The notes below the pieces were generated by a model that saw only the letters and a list, made by a program, of their open reading frames with translations, was not told where the DNA came from and ran no database searches. From Pollenia angustigena (taxonomy: Eukaryota > Arthropoda > Insecta > Diptera > Polleniidae), in contig OV884056.1 of NCBI GenBank assembly GCA_930367215.1, forward strand, positions 89,911,285 to 89,975,284: DNA of 64,000 nucleotides, in the 5' to 3' direction. Both the position numbers and the translations under genes were made by a program. Shown here in pieces: positions 20,001-29,747 of the stretch; position 1 is the stretch's first letter; each line of letters begins with the position of its first letter.

Positions 20001-20765
20001 AAACAAGTTAGAGTGCTATATTCGGCTGTACCGAATCTTTGATACCCTCCACCGACAGTTCGAATGTTTAAGGAGTAATATCTGTATGATGTTATTATTA
20101 TCTTAAACTGTGACGATTTGTTATTAATTATGGTCTTAGGCGACTAAACTGTTTTCCGGGAGTAGGGTTGCTATGGGGCCTAGGGTAAATTATGTACCGA
20201 TCTTCACAAAATTTCACAGTGTCATTTATAGTCCTATAAAACTGTGACGAGCCAAAATTTGTTATGATTGCATTATTTTTTACGGTTTTAGGCGTACTAA
20301 ACTCTTTTCCGGTAGTAGGGTTTATATGGGGCTTAGGGTAAATTATGGACGGATCTTCACGAAATTTAACAGCTTGATTTACAGTCAAATAAAACAAATT
20401 TTTGCAAAATCTTATCTGATTCCGTGCCTTGTGCCAGCCAGTAATTTTTTATAACAAAATTATCAATTTTTTTAGGTGGTGGTTCCACATTTTGATTCAT
20501 AGCTCTGGTCCTACTGAACCGATTTTGCTGGATTTCAATCCCAAACTGCTTAGGATAACTACAAGCAATTTGGCACCAAGTGTGTTCATTTCTTTTGAGT
20601 TGTTCGAAAGTGAGCGTGTTTTCAACAGACGGACATGGCTAAATCGACTTAGAATTACTCAAGGACCCAGAATAAATATACTTTATGGGGTCTGAGATGA
20701 ATAAGAAAAAAGTTTCACACGGAATGACAAACTTAACAACTAATTGTGGTGGAGGGTATAAAAAA
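20001..20765 (-). mobile_element. DINE/Helentron-like element with two 153-bp units
   Basis: Runs from AGTTAGAGTGCTATATTCGG (palindrome ATTCGG-CTGTA-CCGAAT, then ATACCCTCCACC) to GGTGGAGGGTATA near 20759. Inside are two 153-bp units (CCGG.AGTAGGGTT near 20157 and 20310) and a conserved section with CGACTTAGAATTACTCAAGG and CCAGAATAAATATACTTTAT. Subterminal inverted repeats plus a stem-loop at one end match the DINE/Helentron-associated plan, with its 5' end to the right. Confidence 0.7.
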
Positions 20766-20895
20766 AGTGAATAAAATTAAATACAAAATATGCCTCAGTT
20801 TTTACAGAATTATGCAATTTTTTCACACATATTTGATTGGTCGAGATTAATTTACAATTAAAACTTAAAAAATTTAATGTATTTAGGCATTCATT

Positions 20896-21035
20896 CACCC
20901 TTATTGTGTTTGGCGTATTTAAAATACGCCTACGACAGTTTGGTAATAGATTAAAGGAAAAAAGTTCACGTTCTCTTTAATCTATTACCAAACAGTCGTA
21001 GGCGTATTTTAAATACGCCAAACACAATAAGGGTG
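20896..21035. mobile_element. 140-bp near-perfect hairpin element
   Basis: The two 61-bp arms (20896-20956 and 20975-21035) are reverse complements with one mismatch, separated by an 18-bp loop. The arms start CACCCTTATTGTGTTTGGCG. Flanks are ATT on both sides. No ORF. It is probably a foldback MITE. Confidence 0.75.
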
Positions 21036-21884
21036 ATTATAAATTAAGTTTTCCAAATTTAAGATTTTGTTACAATTTCTTATTAACAAAATATGATTTA
21101 AATTTGAGGAACTTAACAAAACTTTCTATCTTCTATTATACTATTTTGTTTGCTGGTTTATTTTGAAATTAAATCAAAGCTGAAAAAACAATAAAGCTGA
21201 AAAAAGCAGTAAGCATCCGCCCATGTGCACTCGTTAACACTCAATTAACAACCAGGGTTGTCAGATGTGGCGATTTCTCGCCAAACGCGGCGATTTTTTA
21301 ACATGTTTGGCGACCTAATTTTTGATTTGGCGACATGGCGATTTTTTGGCGATTTATAAAATAGTTAAAAGCGCCAACTGGCTCTTTTTGATGACCTATG
21401 AATTTGTTTTGAAATTCGTTAAATTCAATACTTAGAAATAATATTATTTAATTCTGGAATTTTTATGAATGAAATTTCAGGCAATCATATGTATGAAAGG
21501 TATTTGAAGGTATGTTCAAATGGCTGATGAAGTTAATGAAAATCTTCTAGAAAAGTGTTTTTTATATATAAAATTGCTCTTGAAAAAATCATTAAATATA
21601 ATTCCTTAAAACACTTATGTGTTTAAGTCTATAAACACTTTCACATTATACTTATATGTATGTGGCAATTAATTATCACAGATAAAATAAGTCGTTGTTA
21701 GTGATAGTTTAAAGATTTTTATGAATCCTATCATACCTTTGGACGGTAATGAAACCCAATGGAAAAATAAGCGTTGGTTAATTGGAAAGATAACTAAATA
21801 AGTTCAGGCAAACATTTTAAAGCTACAAGGATACGGCAGGTACGTAAAATTTTAAGGACTTTACTTAGGCTGTCCTTAATATGC

Positions 21885-21990
21885 GATTATTACAACTAGT
21901 AATGCCTGTGTTGAAACTATGAACTCCATTAAAACTCACCTTCGAATTAGAATGTAATACGAAATTCTAGACGCGTTATTAGGAGTTATA
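21885..21990 (+). pseudogene. hAT dimerisation-domain remnant
   Basis: Reading from about 21892 gives TSNACVETMNSIKTHLRIRM, then a stop, then YEILDALLGVI. This pattern (NAxVExxNSxxKxxLRxRM) matches the C-terminal hATC dimerisation domain of hAT transposases. The frame upstream is decayed. A MITE begins about 10 bp downstream. It is too short for family assignment. Confidence 0.6.
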
Positions 21991-22000
21991 CAGGCATGTT

Positions 22001-22215
22001 CTTTAAATCACAAGATTTCAAATCACTTGTGATTTTGAAATCACAATTGTGATTAATGGGTGTTTTGAAAACCAGAAAAGCAAGTAATTTTAAATCGGCG
22101 GTCACTTAGCTGACTGGTTTAAAATCACAATTATGAAAAAAGCTCTTTGCCCAGAAAACTTTTTTTGTGATTTCAAATCACTTTCACAAAAAGTGGTTTT
22201 CAGCACATGCCTGAT
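22001..22215. mobile_element. MITE inside the hAT remnant
   Basis: CAGGCATGTTCTTTAAATCAC at the left is mirrored by GTGGTTTTCAGCACATGCCTG at the right. AGTTATA occurs on both sides (right copy displaced by ATA). Inner ATCACAA and TTGTGAT motifs repeat. Probably hAT-type. Confidence 0.55.
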
Positions 22216-22726
22216 AAGTTATATAAATTGGAATAGTACATGTTGCACTTCTTTTGTACTTTCGTTGAATAAATGTAATACCCTCACGATGAATTCCAAA
22301 TCAGAAGACATATAGCGAGTCTTGACGGTGAAGCCTTTTAGATATATAATAAAACTGCAACTATTGAATATAGTGCATTTCTAATATCTGTTTAGTACTA
22401 GCCGCAAAAAATCTTTTTTTGTTGCTTTAAGTAGACTACTATAAATTATTTTATAGTAAACATCGTACCTTTTTGTGTTCACTTACTATTTTTATTTCGC
22501 TCTAAATAAAAATTAAGCGATACGGAACTAATTTAGTTTTTAGGATTTATAAAAAATATTTTTAATAGTTTAAAAAATATGTATTTTATTGTCAAAAACT
22601 TGTAAACAAAGGCTTTGGCGATTTTTGATATTGAATATGGCGAAAAAGGTCAAAATTAATCTGACAACCCTGTTAACAACTGAAATCAAACTGAAATAGA
22701 AGAGAACAAGCGTCGGTGTGAGTTTT

Positions 22727-24340
22727 TTATACCCTCCACCACAATTAGTTGTGAAGAGGGTATATTCAGTTTGTCATTCCGTGTGAAACTTTTTTACTAT
22801 TCATCTCAGACCCTATAAAGTATATATATTCTGGGTCCTTGAGTAATTTTAAGTCGATTTAGCCATGTCCGTCTGTCCGTCTGTTGAAAACACGCTCACT
22901 TTCGAAAAACTCAAAAGAAATCAACAAACTTGGTGTCAAATTGCTTGTAGTTATTGAAATTCAGCAAAATCGGTTCAATAGGATCTGAGCTATGAATCAA
23001 AATGTGGAACCACCACCTAAAAAAAATTGATAATTTTGTTACAAAAACTAACATAAATGGTGGAAAAATGCACAGAATGATATAAGATTTCGCAACAATT
23101 CGTTTTATTCAACTGGAAATCACGCTGTAAAATTTCGTGAAGATCCGTCAATAATTTACCCTAGGCCCCATATAAGCCCTACTCCCGGAAAACAGTATAT
23201 TAAGCCTAAAACCCTAACTAACAGTGCTATCATTACAAATTTTGGCAAGTCACAGTTACATAGGACTAGAAATTAAACTGTTAAGTTTCGTGAAGATCGG
23301 TCCATAATTTACCATAGGCCCCATATAAAACCTACTTCCGGAAAACAACTTAGTACGCCTAAAAACGTAAAAAATAATGCTATCATAACAAAATTCGGTA
23401 CATCAAAGTTTTATAGAACTAAAAATAAATCTTTGAAATTTCGTGAAGATCGGTTCATAATTTACCATAGGCCCCATATAAACTTTACTCCCGGAAAACA
23501 ACTTAGTACGCGTAAAAAACGTAAAAAATAATGCTATCATAACAAAATTTGGTACATCAAAGTTTTATAGGACAAGAAATAAAACTGTGTAATTTCGTGA
23601 AGATCGGTCCATAATTTACCCTGGGCCCAAATATAAACCCTACTCCCGGAAAACAGTTTAGTACGCCTAAAACCGTAAAAAATAACGCTAGCGTAACAAA
23701 ATTTGGTACGTCACAGTTTTTTAGGACAAGAAATAACACTGTGAAATTTCGTGACGAGCGGTCCATAATTTACCTTGGGCTCCATATAAACCCTACTACC
23801 GGAAAACAGTTTAGTACGCCTAAAACCGTAAAAAATAATGCAATCATAACAAATTTTGGCCTGTCACAGTTTTATAGGACTATAAATGATACTGTGAAAT
23901 TTCGTGAAGATCGGTACATAATTTACCCTAGGCCCCATAGAAACCCTACTCCCGGAAAACAGTTTAGTACGCCTAAAACCGTAAAAAAATAACGCTAGCG
24001 TAACAAAATTTGGTACGTCACAGTTTTTTAGGACAAGAAATAACACTGTGAAATTTCGTGACGAGCGGTCCATAATTTACCTTGGGCTCCATATAAACCC
24101 TACTACCGGAAAACAGTTTAGTACGCCTAAAACCGTAAAAAATAATGCAATCATAACAAATTTTGGCCCGTCACAGTTTTATAGGACTATAAATGATACT
24201 GTGAAATTTCGTGATGATCGGTCCATAATTTACCCTAGGCCCCATATAAACCCTTCTACCGGAAAACAGTTTGGTGGCCTTAAACCATAATTAATAACAA
24301 ATCGTCACAGTTTAAGATTATAATAACATCATACAGAAAA
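22727..24340 (+). mobile_element. DINE/Helentron-like element with eight 153-bp tandem units
   Basis: Starts TTTATACCCTCCACCACAAT and has the conserved section CCGTCTGTCCGTCTGTTGAA. It then holds eight units, each with CCGGAAAACA (near 23187, 23338, 23493, 23645, 23799, 23953, 24107, 24256), spaced 149-155 bp. Units from about 23741 and 24048 repeat as a 307-bp dimer, a sign of recent unequal exchange. The far end (ATATTCGG hairpin) is cut off near 24340. ORFs inside are repeat translations. Confidence 0.75.
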
Positions 24341-24831
24341 TTGAGATTCGGATTACACTGCCTTAAAGCGAATAAGCATTATAAACACTTAAAGTCTTAA
24401 GCTGGAGGTCCATACCACGCGTGTTCGCCTCCACGCAGCGCATGCTTTTCTAACCTTACTTGCGTTCTTCCTTTCAAGTTACATGCAACGCTTTTTAAGC
24501 AGCAGCAGCACAAGTAAAAATAAAATTTAATATGTCAAAATCAGGGCCCAAATTGTCGCACTCGTGATCGAATGCATTTTCGTATCAAATAAAACTTCGT
24601 GACGTATCAAAAACGGGATTGCGGCATTCGATAGCTTTCGTATCGAAATTTTTTTTAAAATGTAATAGATTTTTTTTGCTTCGACTAGAATAAAAACATA
24701 TGAGCATTATAAAATGTCAACAAAGAAATAAAAAACAAAATTAAATAACAGAGGTTAGTAAACTTAAATTTTTTAAAAATTAAATAAATGTATGTATGTA
24801 TGTGGATTTAAATTTAATATTTTCTATAGAA

Positions 24832-26058
24832 AACGGATCCCTTGCTTTTATTTTACTTGTCTTCATCTGATGAAGAAGAAGAACATATTGTCATGTGCAC
24901 CAGAAGACATATGCGAAACAAAAGCGATCCTCTATCATTATCCGCTACAGCGTAAGAAGAAAAAATATAATGTATAAATAATGTTATTTAAAATCTATGT
25001 TTTCAGGTTCCGAAAACTATTTAGGCTGACGAAGGAGGCTTTCAACTTTGTATTGTCTCAGCTCGACTTAAGAAGCGACATGTCAACAACAGTGCCACCC
25101 AAACTTCAACTAGCAGCTACATTGTCGCTTTTAGCAGGCGGAAGTTTCCAGCACATCGTTGGAAATGATTATTTGGTGGGCATGTGCCAAAGTACAGTAT
25201 GTAAGAACGTTGACAGATGTATAACAGAATTGGAGTCCAAACTGTGCCCGACGTTTATAAAGTTTGAGCCTCAAAACTCCTATGAAAGTATGAATGCATT
25301 CATGAGCAAATATAAGATACCCGGAGGTTAGTTTTTAGTGACTGAATGTTAAAATATTGCTCCATATTATTTTTTATAGTTATAGGTTGTGTAGATGGCA
25401 CACATTTCGGTTTGCAGAGGCCTTCAAGTAATGAACATATGTTTTTCAACCGAAAATGATTCCACAGCCTTAACTCTATGGTGGTAAGTTTTAATTGTAT
25501 TGTAGTTAAATCTTTATTTATGGCTAAACCTTGATATATGTATATATTTTAAGATATGTGACCATGATTACAAAGTTTTGGCAATAAATTCCAGATACGG
25601 TGGAGCCGCACATGATTCATTTGTGTTTAATCATTCCGATGAAAGAAATTTTCTAGAAGAACTGTATAACAACAACACAGCTAAAAATTTTTGGCTTTTA
25701 GGTGAGGTTTACAGCCAAAGTATTCACTCCGCATGCCGTTCACCCTTTTAATAACAAAATGTAATTTAAAATTACAGGAGATTCCGGTTATCCTCTGGAG
25801 CCATGGTGTATTACTCCATATAGAAACCCGTCAAAAGGATCGCAAGAAGCTCACTTTAACGAAGTGCACTCAAAAGCCAGATGCATTATAGAGAGAACAA
25901 TTGGCATTCTTAAAGGGCGGTAGAAAATACTCGTAAATTACAAAAGAAGTCGTTACAGCCCAGAAAAAATGCTGGACAAAATTATCAAAATCTTGATTTT
26001 GCAAATGAAACTAAGCAAAATAAGAGATCATATTAAATTAACTTTAAGAGAAAATTAA
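24832..26058 (+). pseudogene. Harbinger DDE transposase (five exons visible, two nonsense codons)
   Basis: Catalytic transposase of the element. Exons read from splice consensus and protein continuity: ..24951 (ends SDPLSLSATA; donor GTAAGA), 25007-25326 (FRLTKEAFNFVLSQLDL, LLAGGSFQHIVGNDY; donor GTTAGT), 25380-25483 (donor GTAAGT), 25554-25701 (donor GTGAGG), 25778-26058. The DDE residues are visible: Asp in GCVDGTHFG, Asp in LLGDSGYPLEP, Glu in ARCIIERTIGILKG. In-frame stops TGA 25457-25459 and TAG 25921-25923 inactivate it. The first exon begins after a possible acceptor near 24831; the start codon is not identified. Family is assigned from motifs. Confidence 0.88.
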
Positions 26059-26218
26059 AATTTATTTCATTACATATACATATGTAGATACTAGTAAAGC
26101 TTGAATTCATTGCAGTTTATAAACGTTTATAATAAATAATGTATATACAGTAAAAGAAACTTAAATTATTTGTACTTTTTTAAAATTTTAGAAGATACAT
26201 AAATTATGTACTTTTAAA

Positions 26219-26981
26219 CTATCCCTGCTTCTGTTGTAGCATTTCTAATTCAATTGTTTTTATTTGTAGTTCAACGTTTTTGATTGCCATATTAGCAAGA
26301 TGCTCTTCTTCTTTTAGTTTGAGCGATTTTTCTTTAATTTGTATCAACCGATCTAGTTTCGAGCTCAAGCCAGAATGATATTTGTCACTTTTGGAAAGAT
26401 TGGACATTAAGATATTTAACTTTGTTTAACCCTCAGAATTTGCTTTTTTTTTACTCTCGGCATTTCTTTTTCCATGCTTTCTGATGCTGTACTGTCGTCA
26501 TCATCTAATAAGTCTTTTAAAATTTGTTCCTCATTGGCATTAGTTGGACTTTTTGGTGTGCCAAATGTTTTTACGCTAGAGACGCCTTCAACAGCTGCTT
26601 CAATTCCTGCAGCTTGAATTATTTGTTCCTCAGATGGAGATAAAAGCATTTCCTCGTATGCTCCGCCGCCAGTTCTACTTATGGACTGCTTGTTAAAGGA
26701 AAGTTTCTTTTTAACGTTATGTTTTTGGTCTGCATATACCTAAAAATTTAAAACAAATTTAAAATAACTTTTCGCCAAACAGACACATTTTTTACAGGTG
26801 GACCGTACGAGTTCAATCGGTTTGAAAGTTCGTCCCATAATCTTTTCGCCACTGCTTTTCCTTGCCCACAATTTGGTATTAAATTTTTTGCTAAGCTGGG
26901 GTGATCTGCCATGAATTGTGTCATTAGTTCTTTTTGTTTGCCATTGATTTTGTTTACATTTGTCCTATGGGAAAAAATAAT
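26219..26981 (-). pseudogene. Harbinger Myb/SANT-like DNA-binding gene
   Basis: Second Harbinger gene; in this superfamily such proteins bind the subterminal DNA and help the transposase enter the nucleus. Minus-strand order: a Myb/SANT-like domain (about 26981-26765: GKQKELMTQFMADHP, AVAKRLWDELSNRLNSYGPP, SVWRK), a short intron ending TTTTTAG at about 26738, then DQKHNVKKKLSFNKQS and an acidic stretch LLDDDDSTASES. After a stop near 26416 a further open part (26407-26219) is Lys/Glu-rich and coiled-coil-like. The donor GTTATT looks damaged compared with GTATGT in the 19-kb copy. The 5' end is interrupted by a MITE at 26985, and the apparent ATG at 26996 comes from that MITE. Confidence 0.8.
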
Positions 26982-26984
26982 ATT

Positions 26985-27396
26985 AGCTGAATTCACACCG
27001 AGCTTGTTAGTTTGTTAGTCGTTAATCGTTACTTTTTTACACGCATTTTGTTTTTGTATATTTAACGCGCTACCGTATTAACATTTAACAAATTAACGAC
27101 ACGGCACCCCTGATAAAATAGTTGTTAGTTGGTAACTCACTACTTACCGTCAATAAACGTTATTTGTGTCAAAGCATGAGTAATTAAATGGTTGACAATT
27201 GTTTTTTTACACTTTCTCATGGCATGTTTTATTTTTTCCAGAATAATAAATTGTGTCAGAACAATAAATCAGTTGTTTTACTACGAAAGTTACCACACTA
27301 ACAAAGTTTTAAAAAGGGGGTCGTTCACAGTTGGTAACTTTAACAAATTAACAAACTACCGAGTAACAAATTAACAAGTTCGGTGTGAATACCACT
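26985..27396. mobile_element. MITE in the Myb gene, with empty site at 19.2 kb
   Basis: AGCTGAATTCACACCGAGCT at the left is mirrored by GTTCGGTGTGAATACCACT at the right. Flanks are ATT (or TATT) on both sides. The duplicated copy at about 19203 reads straight through AATAATATTGTTATGG, giving an unoccupied site. No real ORF. Confidence 0.8.
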
Positions 27397-27884
27397 ATTG
27401 TTATGGTTCTTATTGCTAAAAAAAAGTTTAATACTTACATTTTTAGCTATTTTTTTGAAGAAATCTAATAATTATTCACAAAAAGTGTATATATTGTTTT
27501 TAAAAAAATATTTAAATGTTTTTACGAAAGCTCTGAACCTGTCGAATGACATTTCGAGTGAAGGCATTCGATCGACTGCTCGTTATCGAGTGCCATAATC
27601 TCAAATTTCGATACATGTTTTTCGATAACGAATGGGACGATTTCAAAAAGTGAAATTTCGATCAAAGTCACTCGATCACGAGTGCGACGATTTGGGCCCA
27701 GCTGATTTGTTCGAACGCTGCTTGTGACGCTTATAAAAGTAGAAAGTAAACATACTTTTCGCCTCAAGGCATCTACGCTTTTGTGCATGTAACTTACTAC
27801 GTAAAACTACAAAGATTCTACTTTGTGGACAACTGCGTATGCTGCGAAGAAGCGAGTAACGCGTGGTGTGGACCTCCAGCTTTA

Positions 27885-28330
27885 TACCGTGTTCAGATAT
27901 ACCTTTTTTATTGAGTCAATATTCGGTTAATTGACATAATTATATTTCTGTTCACATATACACAATTTAGCTAACTCAATTTTTATTACTACTACATACA
28001 ACATTCAACGTAAACAAAAATGTACATGTATAAGAAAATGTAAACAACTTTTGACATCTTTAAGGGATAAACATCTGGTTTTTGCGCAGACCAAATGGAT
28101 GGGCCTTTTTTTTTGTTGTTATTTCAATTGCCAAATGTCAAAACACTGTTTAGTAAGTTGTGTTTTGCTTACTAAACACACTTGTTACAGTGTCGCATTT
28201 TAATTTTACTCAATATTTATAACAATTTCGCATTAATTGAGCAATAACTAAATTGCAATTTTGGAAAATTGAGCTCAATAATGGCATTTATTGCGTAAAA
28301 CTCAATTAAGGTGCATATCTGAACACGGTA
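27885..28330. mobile_element. TTA-flanked MITE (TACCGTGTTCAGATAT ends)
   Basis: TACCGTGTTCAGATATACC at 27885 is mirrored by GGTGCATATCTGAACACGGTA ending at 28330. TTA is at 27882-27884 and 28331-28333. Length 446 bp. It is absent from the 19.6-kb copy of the block. It sits exactly in the TTA that borders the 24400-27881 element. Confidence 0.78.
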
Positions 28331-28685
28331 TTAGGATAAGATTTGAGTAATTATTGTTAGCTCATATTTAATATATGAAGATTCAATAAATAAATAATGA
28401 AAAAATGTATTCCAAAAAAGAAGAAAAAAGGGAGTCTTACCGGTAAAATTTTTGTTGCTTTAATTAGACTACTAAAAACTATTTTATTGTAAACATTGTA
28501 GGTATCTTTTTTGTGTTCACTAATCATTTTTTACTTTGTTCTAAATAAAAATCAAACAAAATATACCCATTGCAAGGCGACTTTTTTTAATTTTTGGCTG
28601 ATTTTAGCTATCCGGAACAATTATATTTTTTTGGATTTATAAAAAATATTTTTATGAATCTAGAAACTATATATTTTACTGTAAA

Positions 28686-29628
28686 ACAAGTCAGAGTGCT
28701 ATATTCGGCTGTACCGAATCTTTGATACCCTCCACCGACAGTTCGACTCTTTAAGGAGTAATATCTGTATGATGTTATTATTATCTTAAACCGTGACGAT
28801 TTGTTATTAATTATGGTTTTAGGCGACTAAACTGTTTTCCGGGAGTAGGGTTTCTATGGGGCCTAGGGTAAATTTTGAACCGATCTTCACGAAATTACAC
28901 AGTATCATTTATAGTCCTATAAAACTGTGACGAGCCATAATTTGTTATGATTGCATTATTTTTTACGGTTTTAGGCGTACTAAACTGTTTTCCGGTTGTA
29001 GGGTTTATGTGGGGCCTAAGGTAAATTATGGACCGATCGTCGCGAAATTTCACAGTGTTATTTCTAGTCCTAAAAAAATTGTGACGTACCAAATTTTGTA
29101 ACGCTAGCGTTATTTTTGACGGTTTTAGGCGTACTAAACTGTTTTCCGGGAGCAGTGTTTATATGGGGCTTAGGGTTAATTATGGACGGATCTTCACGAA
29201 ATTTAACAGCGTGATTTCCAGTCAAATAAAACAAATTTTTGCAAAATCTTATCTCATTTCGTGCTCTGTTCCAGCATTTATGTTATTTTTTGTAACAAAA
29301 TTATCAATTTTTTTAGGTAGTGGTTCCACATTTTGATTAATAGCTCTGGTCCTACTGAACCGATTTTGCTGGATTTCCTTCTCAAACTGCTTAGGATAAC
29401 TACAAGCAATTTGGCACCAAGTTTGTTCATTTTTTTTTGAGTTGTTCGAAAGTGAGCGTGTTTTCAACAGACGGACAGACAGACTGGCATGGCTAAATCG
29501 ACTTAGAATTACTCAAGGACCCAGAATATATATACTTTATGGGGTCTGAGATGAATAATAAAAAAGTTTCACACGGAATGACAAACTCAATATACCCTCT
29601 TCACAACTAATTGTGGTGGAGGGTATAA
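28686..29628 (-). mobile_element. DINE/Helentron-like element with three 153-bp units
   Basis: Begins AGTCAGAGTGCTATATTCGG with hairpin and ATACCCTCCACC, and ends AATTGTGGTGGAGGGTATA. Three units carry CCGGGAGTAGGG, CCGGTTGTAGGG and CCGGGAGCAGTG (28839, 28990, 29146). The conserved right section has CGACTTAGAATTACTCAAGG and GACGGACAGACAGACTGGCA. It interrupts a hAT element whose right end is at 29636-29692. Confidence 0.72.
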
Positions 29629-29635
29629 AAACTAA

Positions 29636-29692
29636 AAAATAAAGGCTTTGGCGATTTTGGCAATTAAGGCTAAATTCAATCTGACAACCCTG
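29636..29692. repeat. Right end of a second hAT copy (CAGGGTTGTCAGAT family)
   Basis: GGCTTTGGCGATTTTGG and then AATCTGACAACCCTG match the right end of the 21253-22672 element (22611-22672). The AT-rich stretch 28334-28685 is the adjoining hAT interior, matching 22395-22590. The DINE-like element lies between. Confidence 0.65.
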
Positions 29693-29747
29693 AGATATAC
29701 CGTTATTTCGAAAATGGAGGAGGTTGCACAGCATTAGTATATTCACG

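Larger units (their letters stand above)
18911..20765. repeat. Duplicated block, copy A (partner 26729-29628)
   Basis: Contains, in order, the 3' part of the Harbinger element, its right flank, an AT-rich hAT-internal region and a DINE-like element. The same order occurs at 26729-29628, where two extra MITEs are inserted. The 88-codon frame at 19318-19584 and 27522-27788 translates identically. Both copies share the same CAGCTGATTTGTTCGAACGC flank right of the Harbinger end, so one insertion event was duplicated, not two separate insertions. Confidence 0.75.
21253..22672 (+). mobile_element. hAT element, decayed, 1,420 bp
   Basis: Ends CAGGGTTGTCAGAT...ATCTGACAACCCTG with a perfect 8-bp duplication TTAACAAC (21245-21252, 22673-22680). 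Subterminal GGCGATTT motifs are repeated at the left end (GGCGATTTCTCGCC, GGCGATTTTTTAAC, GGCGACATGGCGATTTTTTG) and twice at the right end. A transposase remnant lies inside. The right-end family also occurs at 29636-29692. Confidence 0.82.
24545..27698. mobile_element. PIF/Harbinger transposon with two convergent genes
   Basis: A 3,154-bp element with TIRs GGCCCAAATTGTCGCACTCG (left) and its near mirror CGAGTGCGACGATTTGGGCC (right; A-T versus G-A differences), continued by GTGATCGA. Flanks are CAG at 24542-24544 and 27699-27701, matching the CWG/TWA target rule of this superfamily. It carries a DDE transposase on the plus strand and a Myb/SANT-like gene on the minus strand, the standard two-gene equipment. 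Two nonsense codons in the transposase and a MITE in the Myb gene make this copy defective. Confidence 0.88.
24400..27881. mobile_element. TTA-flanked TIR element hosting the Harbinger
   Basis: AGCTGGAGGTCCATACCACG at 24400 is mirrored by CGTGGTGTGGACCTCCAGCT ending at 27881. Flanks are TTA at 24397-24399 and 27882-27884. Beyond the Harbinger it holds about 145 bp on the left and 183 bp on the right. Its right TTA also serves as the left target copy of the 27885-28330 MITE. Confidence 0.75.

Noticed and set aside
23741..24290. 80- and 83-codon ORFs as small genes
   Set aside because: They are translations of the 153-bp tandem repeat on both strands.
19318..27788. Identical 88-codon ORFs at 19.3 and 27.5 kb as a conserved gene
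   Set aside because: They overlap Harbinger right-end TIR sequence in a duplicated block; identity reflects recent duplication, not selection.
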